A stretch of 5,429 nucleotides of DNA from Treponema sp. (lineage in GTDB: Bacteria > Spirochaetota > Spirochaetia > Treponematales > Breznakiellaceae): positions 1 to 5,429 of the forward strand of contig JAISEB010000238.1 in assembly GCA_031264395.1 (NCBI GenBank), read 5' to 3'. Below the pieces are notes generated by a model. It did not search any database, was not told where the DNA came from, and saw only the letters and a list, made by a program, of their open reading frames with translations. Shown here piece by piece: positions 1-5,369 of this stretch (the first letter of the stretch is position 1; every line of letters begins with the position of its first letter). Made by a program: the position numbers and the translations under genes.

Positions 1-904
1 CGGGCTCTGTAAATGCGTTGATGTCAATGGCGATAAAGAAATGCCCCAGATGGTAGGGCCGGTGGCTGCCGTCGGGATTTATTCCGGTAAGGGTCTTGAG
101 GAAGGAGCCGCCCTGCAGCGCCGCGGACAGCACTTCTACCACCGTGGCCCAGCCGTAACCTTTGTAGCCGGCCAGTTCCTCGCCTATGCCTCCCATCGGA
201 GTAAGGGCGCAGGTTCCCGCAATAAGGCCCTTGAGCGCGGCATTGGGATCGGTAACGGTGTTTCCCTTCCCGTCAATAACCCAGCCTGCGGGCATGGTCT
301 TGTTGATCCTCGCGTAGTGCTCTATTTTGCCCCGCTGGGTAATGGATGTCGCGCAGTCTATGACAAAGGGGAAATCCTCGTCGGTAGGAAAACCTATGGT
401 CAGGGGATTGGTGCCCAGCATGTTTTCCACGCCGAAGGTAGGGGCTATGGAAGGACGCGCGTTGGTGCCGGTAAAACAGATCATGTTTTCCTTTGCGGCC
501 ATGAGCGCGTAATAACCCGCAATGCCGTAATGGGTGGAGTTGCGCACCGCCGCCATGCCCAGCCCGCATTTTTTTGCCTTGTCAATGGTCATCCTCATGG
601 CCTTAACGGCGATTACGTGGCCCATGCCGTCGTGGCCGTCGACAACCACAGTCGAAGGCGTTTCCCGTATGATTTCAAAATTGGTTTTGGTAAACTGTAT
701 GCCTTCTTTAATGCGATCTATGTAGATGGGTTTGAGCCGGCCGACGCCGTGGGAATCTATGCCCCGCTTGTCCGATTCTATGAGCACGTCGGCGCAGATA
801 GCGGCGTCTTCCGCCGGAACGCCGGTGGCGATAAAGGCCAGGCGCATGAATTCGCGCATTTCATCAAAACTTGCATAAACGGTTTCATTACTGGTAAGCG
901 GCAT
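1..904 (-). CDS. Ldh2-family malate/L-lactate-type dehydrogenase (C-terminus cut off by window edge)
   Basis: NAD(P)-dependent 2-hydroxyacid/2-ketoacid oxidoreductase of the Ldh2 family, expected to be cytoplasmic. The minus-strand frame is open from the ATG at 904-902 to the window edge, giving 301 residues; family members are usually about 330-360, so only the extreme C-terminus is missing. Visible family motifs are DSHGVGRL at 50-57 (conserved His52), HYGIAGYYA at 125-133, GTNPLTIGFPT at 164-174, DCATS at 183-187 followed by RGK at 191-193, and GYKGYG at 246-251. The start is supported by AAGGAGG at 915-909, four bases upstream, and by a TATAAT box at 938-933. The family includes malate, L-lactate, ureidoglycolate, sulfolactate and diketogulonate enzymes, and sequence alone does not settle the substrate. 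It is divergent from the gene at 954. The family call is firm; the substrate is not. Confidence 0.92.
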   Translation of the reverse strand, partial: MPLTSNETVYASFDEMREFMRLAFIATGVPAEDAAICADVLIESDKRGIDSHGVGRLKPIYIDRIKEGIQFTKTNFEIIRETPSTVVVDGHDGMGHVIAVKAMRMTIDKAKKCGLGMAAVRNSTHYGIAGYYALMAAKENMICFTGTNARPSIAPTFGVENMLGTNPLTIGFPTDEDFPFVIDCATSITQRGKIEHYARINKTMPAGWVIDGKGNTVTDPNAALKGLIAGTCALTPMGGIGEELAGYKGYGWATVVEVLSAALQGGSFLKTLTGINPDGSHRPYHLGHFFIAIDINAFTEP

Positions 905-913
905 ATATCCTCC

Positions 914-942
914 TTGCGCTTGTCTTGTTTCAATTATATAGT
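914..942 (+). promoter_or_regulatory. Candidate promoter of the 162-residue protein gene
   Basis: TATAGT (five of six matches to TATAAT) lies at 937-942. TTGCGC at 914-919, 17 bp upstream, is a weak -35 matching mainly in TTG. Transcription would begin near 949, only about five bases before the ATG at 954, so the mRNA would be nearly leaderless. This agrees with the lack of a Shine-Dalgarno sequence before that gene. The element overlaps the divergent promoter of the Ldh2-family gene. The -35 is not convincing. Confidence 0.35.
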
Positions 943-960
943 AAATACGGAAAATGATAA
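933..960 (-). promoter_or_regulatory. Candidate promoter of the Ldh2-family gene
   Basis: Reading the minus strand, a perfect TATAAT lies at 938-933, with a weaker TTATCA (four of six matches to TTGACA) at 960-955 and a 16-bp spacer. The expected transcription start is near 926, giving a leader of about 22 nt that contains the strong Shine-Dalgarno sequence at 915-909. The -10 shares bases 937-938 with the candidate plus-strand -10, and the -35 overlaps the first codons of the gene at 954. This is inferred from sequence only. Confidence 0.5.
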
Positions 961-1442
961 ACCATACAGCGCGAAAGAAAGAAGGACCTGAAGAATTCTG
1001 GCGGAATTATGCCGAACAGCACGGCGAAAAAGTGCTTGCCTACAGGCTGGGAAGGTATATTTCAGGCTGGGATGAATTTGAGGCCGCGGGAATTTCCGGC
1101 CTGTGGGGCCTTGTCATAGCCACGTCCGGGGGGTTTCGCTTTCACCATTTTCCCCAGGAAAACTGGCTGCAGGCCGCCGCCAGGTCCGTTTCGGGCGGCG
1201 ATCCTCCGCAGGAAAGAACAATTTTCATACCGGCGCCGGGTATCCTTTCCGCCGGAATTTTAACCGAAAAAAAACTGTGGAAAAGGCTTTTTATGCCGCG
1301 GGCGCCCCTTCTTGTGATCCGTTACCGGGGCGGGGACGGCGAAGAACGGGAACTTTCCGCGGAAACGGACGGCGGGGCCGAAGGGCTTGCCGCGGAACTT
1401 TGCGCGCTGATTTCCCCTGCGCCTCAGGCTGTTACACCGTGA
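954..1442 (+). CDS. Uncharacterised 162-residue protein, possibly PH-like
   Basis: I do not recognise this family. The protein has 162 residues, no signal peptide and no obvious transmembrane helix, so it is probably cytoplasmic. The middle and C-terminal parts look like alternating beta strands: a WGLVIATSGGFRFHHFP stretch, then a FIPAPGILSAGI turn, a basic KKLWKRLFMP segment, the strand LLVIRYRGG with an acidic turn, and an Ala-rich final helix. This strand-rich order ending in one helix resembles bacterial PH-like or GRAM-like domains, but that is inference. The ATG at 954 is preceded by no clear Shine-Dalgarno sequence, only a candidate -10 about 12 bases upstream. It is divergent from the Ldh2-family gene, and its last 11 bases overlap the end of the convergent PilZ gene. 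The reading frame looks like a real gene because it is long and fills the space between two others. Confidence 0.72.
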   Translation: MINHTARKKEGPEEFWRNYAEQHGEKVLAYRLGRYISGWDEFEAAGISGLWGLVIATSGGFRFHHFPQENWLQAAARSVSGGDPPQERTIFIPAPGILSAGILTEKKLWKRLFMPRAPLLVIRYRGGDGEERELSAETDGGAEGLAAELCALISPAPQAVTP

Positions 1443-2196
1443 GCTGATCGATGTATTTTTGCAGACTCTGTTTGATGTACCGGTGTATCACCATTTTGCC
1501 GTCTTCGCTCGTTTTGGAAGGATCAAACAGCAGGATGTAAACATCTTTGTCGTCCCGCCTTTTTCCCATAAGAACGGCGTCAACCATAAGAAGGCCGCTT
1601 CTGAGTTTCAGCTGTACGTTTTTAAGCAGGGAATTTGGGGCCGTTTCGGGAAAACCCTCTATTCTGGCGGCGGTTCCCGCGGAACTGATGTCAAGAATTT
1701 TCCCCTGAAAAAGCCCTTCGTCGCCCTTGTAATTCATTGTGGCGTTGGGATCTTCCCCGCAGAAGGCGCGTATGTATTTACGGCGGCCCTTGGCTTCGTT
1801 CGCGTCAAGTGCGTTAAGGATGATCTTGGTGCTCTGCTGTATTCCCAGTTTAAGCTGAATGTACCCGCAGGGAACCGAAAGTTTCATGAGGTACTTTTCC
1901 ATGAGCGCCCTGTCCTGATTGTACGACAGTATCCCAAGTTTGGACCCTTGCGTTTTGGGGTTTTTCTGAAGATCCCTTATGTACGTCTCCCATTCCTGTT
2001 CCGGCATGCCTTCGTCTATGTTTACAAACATAATGGAGCCGGGGAATTTTTCCAGCAGCTTCACGGCCCGTTTGTGATCCTTTAGGGTGTAGGTTTCAAA
2101 GCCGCTCATGATAAGAATGTCAAGCATTTCCTCACGAATAACGCTGTGGGGATACAAAAGAAAAACTTTTTTGCCCAGGGCATCGCCTTGTTCCAT
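1432..2196 (-). CDS. PilZ-domain protein with N-terminal pseudo-receiver; probable c-di-GMP effector
   Basis: A 254-residue cytoplasmic protein without membrane segments. Residues about 10-130 look like a CheY-like receiver: a KVFLLY strand at 10-15, a predicted helix, IMFVNID at 55-61 and later strands and helices. Asp61 sits where the phosphoacceptor would be, but the usual acidic pair after the first strand is replaced by Tyr15-Pro16, so phosphorylation is unlikely. Residues about 137-250 form a PilZ domain with both cyclic-di-GMP-binding signatures: RxxxR at Arg139-Arg143 and DxSxxG at Asp169-Gly174. PilZ proteins of this kind affect motility and virulence in spirochaetes; Treponema denticola TDE0214 is a studied PilZ protein. 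No Shine-Dalgarno sequence precedes the ATG at 2196-2194, and a -10-like TATTAT ends seven bases upstream. The target or partner cannot be read from the sequence. The tail overlaps the convergent gene by 11 bp. Confidence 0.9.
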   Translation of the reverse strand: MEQGDALGKKVFLLYPHSVIREEMLDILIMSGFETYTLKDHKRAVKLLEKFPGSIMFVNIDEGMPEQEWETYIRDLQKNPKTQGSKLGILSYNQDRALMEKYLMKLSVPCGYIQLKLGIQQSTKIILNALDANEAKGRRKYIRAFCGEDPNATMNYKGDEGLFQGKILDISSAGTAARIEGFPETAPNSLLKNVQLKLRSGLLMVDAVLMGKRRDDKDVYILLFDPSKTSEDGKMVIHRYIKQSLQKYIDQLTV

Positions 2197-2203
2197 ACCA
2201 GTA

Positions 2204-2233
2204 ATAATACAGTTGAAAAAACGGGAAATTCAA
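2204..2233 (-). promoter_or_regulatory. Candidate promoter of the PilZ gene, abutting the start codon
   Basis: On the minus strand, TTGAAT (four of six) lies at 2233-2228 and TATTAT (five of six) at 2209-2204, with an 18-bp spacer. Only seven bases separate the -10 from the ATG at 2196, so transcription would begin at or next to the start codon. The absence of a ribosome-binding site fits a leaderless transcript. An inverted repeat begins two bases beyond the -35 and could be an operator. Confidence 0.45.
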
Positions 2234-2234
2234 G

Positions 2235-2331
2235 GGGCGAAGGCGAAACTTTGTCTTCGCCCGGGAGACAAAGAACCGGGGTGAAATCCGGCGTCTTTGC
2301 AAACAGTGTCTGGCGTCCATTCGGCTGTTTG
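2235..2331. repeat. Cluster of overlapping perfect inverted repeats between divergent genes
   Basis: Four stem-forming repeats fill most of this 97-bp stretch. H1 pairs 2235-2242 (GGGCGAAG) with 2255-2262, eight pairs. H2 pairs 2249-2256 (CTTTGTCT) with 2266-2273, eight pairs. H3 pairs CAAAGA at 2269-2274 with TCTTTG at 2294-2299, enclosing CCGG at 2276-2279 paired with CCGG at 2288-2291 around the loop GGTGAAAT. H4 pairs CAAACAG at 2300-2306 with CTGTTTG at 2325-2331, seven pairs. H1, H3 and H4 can coexist, whereas H2 excludes both H1 and H3. The pattern suits either a structured leader RNA or palindromic protein sites. It lies between the PilZ gene and the aspartic protease gene; no known RNA family is confidently recognised. 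Confidence 0.6.
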
Positions 2332-2332
2332 T

Positions 2333-2340
2333 AGTATACT
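2333..2340. promoter_or_regulatory. Palindromic AGTATACT: candidate -10 usable on either strand
   Basis: TATACT (five of six matches) occurs on the plus strand at 2335-2340 and, because AGTATACT is palindromic, on the minus strand at 2338-2333. For the plus-strand protease gene it would give a leader of roughly 10 nt. On the minus strand it would place hairpins H1-H4 in a leader of about 130 nt before the PilZ gene. No good -35 is seen in either direction, so any promoter here is weak or needs an activator. Confidence 0.35.
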
Positions 2341-2357
2341 GATTTTGGGGATATACC

Positions 2358-2765
2358 ATGGGAACTTTTTTTGAAAAAATCAGTCTGACCAATGTAAAAG
2401 ATGATGTGCGGGTTGAGTGCGGATTGCGTGATGAAGTCCGTACCGTTACCCTTGAAGCCATGCCCGATACCGGCGCATGGGCGCTGATTATTAATGAAGA
2501 AGTGCGGCAAAAATTGGGGCTTGCCATCGTAGAAACCGTAGAATCCAGTATGGCCGACGGTTCTACAGCCATGCACGATCTGACCGAAGCGGTGGAAATT
2601 CGCTGGAAAAACCGCCGGACCATCCAGCAAGCGGTAGTTATGCCGGACGCAAAGGAAGTTCTTCTTGGGGCGTTGCCGCTGGAGGGGATGGATTTATATG
2701 TTGATCCGGTAAACCAGCGTCTGGCCGGTGTTCATGGGGACAAGCCGGTGTATATGGCCTGCTAA
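2358..2765 (+). CDS. Clan AA (retropepsin-like) aspartic protease, small soluble form
   Basis: A 135-residue protein with the single-lobe retropepsin layout. The catalytic motif Asp37-Thr38-Gly39 is followed by AWALIINEEVRQKLGL, the usual strand and helix after a DTG. A flap-like ADG is at 66-68, and the hydrophobic-hydrophobic-Gly motif VLLG is at 101-104, leading into PLEGMDLYVDP. The length fits a one-lobe protease that must dimerise to bring two aspartates together. It resembles the bacterial and archaeal AF_0612-like aspartic protease group, although here Ala follows DTG where that group commonly has Phe. There is no signal peptide or membrane anchor, so it should be cytoplasmic; the substrate is unknown. 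The ATG at 2358 follows a GGGGA at 2347-2351, a modest ribosome-binding site. It is divergent from the PilZ gene and precedes the SDR gene by 124 bp. Confidence 0.82.
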   Translation: MGTFFEKISLTNVKDDVRVECGLRDEVRTVTLEAMPDTGAWALIINEEVRQKLGLAIVETVESSMADGSTAMHDLTEAVEIRWKNRRTIQQAVVMPDAKEVLLGALPLEGMDLYVDPVNQRLAGVHGDKPVYMAC

Positions 2766-2790
2766 AAACAAGCCGTTTGCACAAGAACAC

Positions 2791-2818
2791 TCTTTACGCT
2801 GAATAAATCATCTATACT
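2791..2818 (+). promoter_or_regulatory. Candidate promoter of the SDR-ALDH operon
   Basis: TATACT (five of six) lies at 2813-2818 in an A+T-rich stretch between the protease stop and the SDR start. The best-spaced upstream hexamer is the poor TCTTTA at 2791-2796, 16 bp away. Transcription would start near 2825 and give a leader of about 65 nt. No terminator hairpin with a T-run follows the protease gene, so read-through from it also remains possible. Confidence 0.4.
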
Positions 2819-2879
2819 ACGGTTCCTGTCAAGGCGAAGGATTGCAATTTGATACAAAATCTTCTACCGTAAAAAAAAC

Positions 2880-2892
2880 AGGAGGGCGTATG
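2880..2892 (+). promoter_or_regulatory. Ribosome-binding site that fixes the SDR start at 2890
   Basis: AGGAGG at 2880-2885 lies four bases before the ATG at 2890. The frame is open further upstream to a TTG at 2842, but that start has no comparable site and would add 16 residues ahead of the normal Rossmann first strand. The ATG at 2890 is therefore preferred. Confidence 0.85.
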
Positions 2893-3699
2893 AAGTCAGT
2901 TAAGGACAGGCTTGTTCTTGTCACAGGCGGAGCCTCCGGCATAGGACGCCTCATGGCCCTTGATTTTGCCCGCCGCGGGGGAAAGGTCGTCATCTGGGAT
3001 CTTTCCCAAAAAGCAATCGGCGAGACTGTAGAAGAAGGCCGAAAGGAAGGGCTCGAAATAGACGGCGCGATCTGCGACGTAACGGACCGCCTTGCCGTGT
3101 ACAAATGCGCGGAAGAACTGACGGAAAAGGCGGGGCCCGTGGATGTTCTGGTGAACAACGCGGGAATCGTGAACGGTAAAACCCTGCTTGATACGGCCGA
3201 CGAAAAAATCAGAAAAATAATGGACGTGAATTCCCTGTCGCTTTTTTGGACCGCAAAGGCGTTTCTTCCCTCCATGCTGGAGCGGGACACCGGGCACATC
3301 GTAACCGTTTCTTCCGCGGCGGGGCTTGTGGGAATTTCCGGGCTTGCCGATTACTGTGCCAGCAAGTTTGCCGCCTTCGGCTTTAACGAGGCTGTCCGTA
3401 TGGAGATGCGGCGGCTTCGAAGCAAGGTACGGACCACCGTCGTCTGTCCCTTTTTTATCAACACGGGGATGTTTGACGGCGTTAAAACCCGTTTCCCCCT
3501 GCTTTTGCCCATTCTAAAACCTTCATATGCCGCGTCGAAGATCGTCAAGGCGGTGCTGAAGAACCGCAAAAGCCTCATCATGCCCGCCTTTGTGTACTGT
3601 ATCTTTTTGCTGAGGATACTGCCTGTCTCCGTTTTTGATTTTATCGCCGATTTTATGGGGGTAAACCATTCCATGGACAGTTTTACGGGGAGGAATTGA
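2890..3699 (+). CDS. Short-chain dehydrogenase/reductase, SDR16C-like
   Basis: A 269-residue NAD(P)-dependent alcohol/ketone oxidoreductase of the classical SDR fold. The cofactor motif TGGASGIG is at 12-19. Asp37 at the end of the second strand suggests a preference for NAD(H). NNAG is at 89-92. The catalytic residues are Asn114, Ser142, Tyr155 and Lys159 (YCASK), with the normal 13-residue spacing from Ser to Tyr. Beyond the Rossmann core, residues about 229-258 are strongly hydrophobic, and the protein ends in a MDSFTGR motif, features reminiscent of the retinol and 17-beta-hydroxysteroid dehydrogenase (SDR16C) branch. A hydrophobic alcohol substrate and membrane association are inferred from this. 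The stop is one base before the ALDH start, so the two genes are surely cotranscribed. The SDR assignment is firm; the subfamily is likely and the substrate unknown. Confidence 0.93.
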   Translation: MKSVKDRLVLVTGGASGIGRLMALDFARRGGKVVIWDLSQKAIGETVEEGRKEGLEIDGAICDVTDRLAVYKCAEELTEKAGPVDVLVNNAGIVNGKTLLDTADEKIRKIMDVNSLSLFWTAKAFLPSMLERDTGHIVTVSSAAGLVGISGLADYCASKFAAFGFNEAVRMEMRRLRSKVRTTVVCPFFINTGMFDGVKTRFPLLLPILKPSYAASKIVKAVLKNRKSLIMPAFVYCIFLLRILPVSVFDFIADFMGVNHSMDSFTGRN

Positions 3700-3700
3700 T

Positions 3701-5242
3701 ATGGCGCTTGTACCGGAAAAAGGAACACATGACGGCGCGGCGGGGGAAGCCGTAAGGGAGGCCGTTGCCCGCGCGCGGGCGGCGCAGTCCTCCTGGGCCG
3801 CCCTTTCCTATGCACAGCGGGCGGCAAGGTTAAAAAAGGCCGGCCGGTATCTGGCATCCCATATTGATGAGATAACCGAAACCATACACCGGGAAAACGG
3901 CAAGCTGCGCATGGACGCGCTGGCCGCGGAACTGCTCCCCGCGGTTCTGGCCTTTTCCTATTATAGTAAAAGGGGAAGGAAATTCCTCGCCCCCCGGAAA
4001 CTGCGGGGCGGCAGTCTCCTTATGTTCAACAAGCAAAGCATCCTTGTCAAAAAGCCCTGGGGCGTGGTGGGGATCATTTCACCCTGGAATTATCCTTTTG
4101 CCATTCCCTTTTCGGAAGCCGTCATGGCCCTTCTTGCGGGGAACGCCGTCATCCTTAAAACCGCGTCCGTTACTCCCGGCGCGGGCAGGGCCATTGCCGG
4201 TATTTTCGGCGCGGCGGATCTGCCGGAAGGGCTTTTTACCCATGTTGAAATTCCCGGCGCCAAAGCCGGGCCCGCCTTTATTTCGGGCGGCGTGGACAAG
4301 CTCTTCTTTACCGGCTCCACGGCAACGGGAAAAGAGATCATGGCTCTTGCGGCGTCCCGCCTTCTTCCCCTTGTTCTGGAACTGGGCGGCGCCGATGCGG
4401 CGATAATACGCGGCGACGCCGATCTTGACCGTGCCGCCCTTGGCGTACTCTGGTCCGGTTTTTCCAACGCGGGCCAGTCCTGCGGCGGCGCCCAGCGCAT
4501 TCTGGTTCACCGCGATGTGTACCGGCCCTTTCTGGAAAAGCTCTGCGCGCTTGTGCGGAATTTCAGGGCGGGTGAAGGGGAAGACTCCGATTTTGGCCCC
4601 ATGACCACGGTGAAGCAGAAGGAGGCGGTTGAAAAGCAGATAGCCGCCTGTCTTGCCATGGGAGCGAAAATAGCGGCCCAAAGCGCCGCGCCGGGGCCCG
4701 GCGTTTCGTTTCCGGCGGAACGTTTTATTCCCGCCACGGTCCTTACGGATCTGGGCCCTGAAACGCCCCTCATGACGGATGAAATTTTCGGCCCTGTGGT
4801 TGGCGTGTGCCCGGTACAGGACGATGACGAGGCGCTCCGTATCGCCAATTCGTCCTCCTACGGGCTTACTGGATCGGTGTGGTCAAAAGATCGCCGCCGG
4901 GCGCGGGAAATTGCCGCCCGCATGAACGCCGGCGCGGTGATGGTAAACGATCACCTCATGTCCCACGGCCTTGCCGAAACTCCCTGGGGCGGCTTCGGCG
5001 ATTCCGGGCTGGGAAAGACCCACGGCGAGGCCGGATTCGCCGAAATGCTTAAAACCACAGTCGTCGTGGATGACGCGCTCCCCGGCACGAGGCGTAACCT
5101 TTGGTGGCATCCCTATTCGGAGGAGGTTTTCCGGGGTATCCGCGCCGCCGCTGTTTTTGCCGCCGCATCGCCCCTTTCAAAAAAACTCCGCGCCGTTCCC
5201 ACGCTCCTGAAGATTTTTTTCCGGTACTGGAAGAAGGAGTAA
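3701..5242 (+). CDS. NAD(P)-dependent aldehyde dehydrogenase with C-terminal amphipathic tail
   Basis: A 513-residue member of the aldehyde dehydrogenase superfamily, oxidising an aldehyde to a carboxylate. Catalytic features are complete: Asn130 in SPWNYPF, Lys153 in VILKTAS for the cofactor, FTGSTATG at 203-210, the general base Glu227 in ELGG, the nucleophile Cys261 in GQSCGG, and Glu361 in EIFGPV. The 34-residue spacing from Glu227 to Cys261 is canonical. The C-terminal segment NDHLMSHGLAETPWGG at 416-431 is characteristic of one ALDH branch. Residues about 479-513 form an extra Ala/Leu/Phe-rich tail studded with Lys and Arg, ending FFRYWKKE. This may bind membrane, as the tails of fatty-aldehyde dehydrogenases do, though that is inference. 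A GGGGAGGA at 3687-3694 inside the end of the SDR gene provides the ribosome-binding site. The upstream SDR probably supplies its aldehyde. Confidence 0.95.
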   Translation: MALVPEKGTHDGAAGEAVREAVARARAAQSSWAALSYAQRAARLKKAGRYLASHIDEITETIHRENGKLRMDALAAELLPAVLAFSYYSKRGRKFLAPRKLRGGSLLMFNKQSILVKKPWGVVGIISPWNYPFAIPFSEAVMALLAGNAVILKTASVTPGAGRAIAGIFGAADLPEGLFTHVEIPGAKAGPAFISGGVDKLFFTGSTATGKEIMALAASRLLPLVLELGGADAAIIRGDADLDRAALGVLWSGFSNAGQSCGGAQRILVHRDVYRPFLEKLCALVRNFRAGEGEDSDFGPMTTVKQKEAVEKQIAACLAMGAKIAAQSAAPGPGVSFPAERFIPATVLTDLGPETPLMTDEIFGPVVGVCPVQDDDEALRIANSSSYGLTGSVWSKDRRRAREIAARMNAGAVMVNDHLMSHGLAETPWGGFGDSGLGKTHGEAGFAEMLKTTVVVDDALPGTRRNLWWHPYSEEVFRGIRAAAVFAAASPLSKKLRAVPTLLKIFFRYWKKE

Positions 5243-5245
5243 CCG

Positions 5246-5325
5246 GGCGCGGCGCGCGTGTGTCGCACGGCGTGCGTGCCTGTGTGCGTTGCGCGGGACA
5301 CACAGGTTGCCGTTTTTGCCGCGCC
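5246..5325 (+). terminator. GC-rich hairpin region after the ALDH gene, candidate terminator
   Basis: An eight-pair stem joins CCTGTGTG at 5279-5286 to CACACAGG at 5299-5306, followed six bases later by TTTTT at 5313-5317. An outer eight-pair stem joins GGCGCGGC at 5246-5253 to GCCGCGCC at 5318-5325. A competing seven-pair stem joins GTGTGTC at 5258-5264 to GACACAC at 5297-5303, enclosing a small GCAC/GTGC hairpin at 5265-5275. The position after the operon stop suits termination, but the T-run is not directly against the stem and the outer stem encloses it, so this is not a textbook intrinsic terminator. Confidence 0.4.
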
Positions 5326-5331
5326 GGGACC

Positions 5332-5360
5332 TTGACAATGTCATCATACAATGGTAGCCC
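5332..5360 (+). promoter_or_regulatory. Candidate promoter of the nucleotidyltransferase gene
   Basis: A perfect TTGACA lies at 5332-5337. The -10 at the normal 17-bp spacing (5355-5360, TAGCCC) is poor. TACAAT at 5347-5352 is a better match but lies only nine bases from the TTGACA. A small palindrome, TGAC-AAT-GTCA at 5333-5343, overlaps the -35 and could be an operator. With the 17-bp spacing, transcription would begin near 5367, about three bases before the ATG, giving an almost leaderless mRNA. Confidence 0.4.
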
Positions 5361-5369
5361 TAAAAATAT

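Noticed and set aside
41..991. A 316-codon open frame on the plus strand opposite the Ldh2-family gene
   Set aside because: The minus strand carries an unmistakable Ldh2-family protein with all its motifs, a strong ribosome-binding site and a promoter. The plus-strand frame is its antisense shadow.
1459..2085. A 208-codon open frame on the plus strand opposite the PilZ gene
   Set aside because: The minus strand encodes a protein with both PilZ signatures. The antisense translation has no recognisable domain and no start signal.
2243..2285. Resemblance to a GEMM (c-di-GMP-I) riboswitch, tempting beside a PilZ gene
   Set aside because: Only fragments such as GACAAAG and CCGG match. The conserved GACGCAAAGCC core and the second stem with its receptor are not present. 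A search with RF01051 would be decisive.
2269..2320. Resemblance to the cobalamin riboswitch core (CCGG-loop-CCGG followed by GCAAACAGTG)
   Set aside because: The AGGGAA element and a convincing B12 box at the right distance are absent, and the downstream gene has no link to cobalamin. A covariance search with RF00174 would settle it; a significant hit would revive the idea.
2106..2630. Minus-strand open frames spanning the PilZ start, the intergenic region and the protease gene
   Set aside because: They cross the structured intergenic region, overlap two well-supported genes in other frames and show no motif.
2842..2889. Upstream TTG start extending the SDR by 16 residues
   Set aside because: It has no ribosome-binding site. 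The ATG at 2890 has AGGAGG four bases upstream and begins just before the normal first Rossmann strand.
4079..4681. A 200-codon open frame on the minus strand inside the aldehyde dehydrogenase gene
   Set aside because: It lies opposite the catalytic core of a complete ALDH, and its composition (Gly, Arg and Ala rich) is what antisense of GC-rich codons gives.
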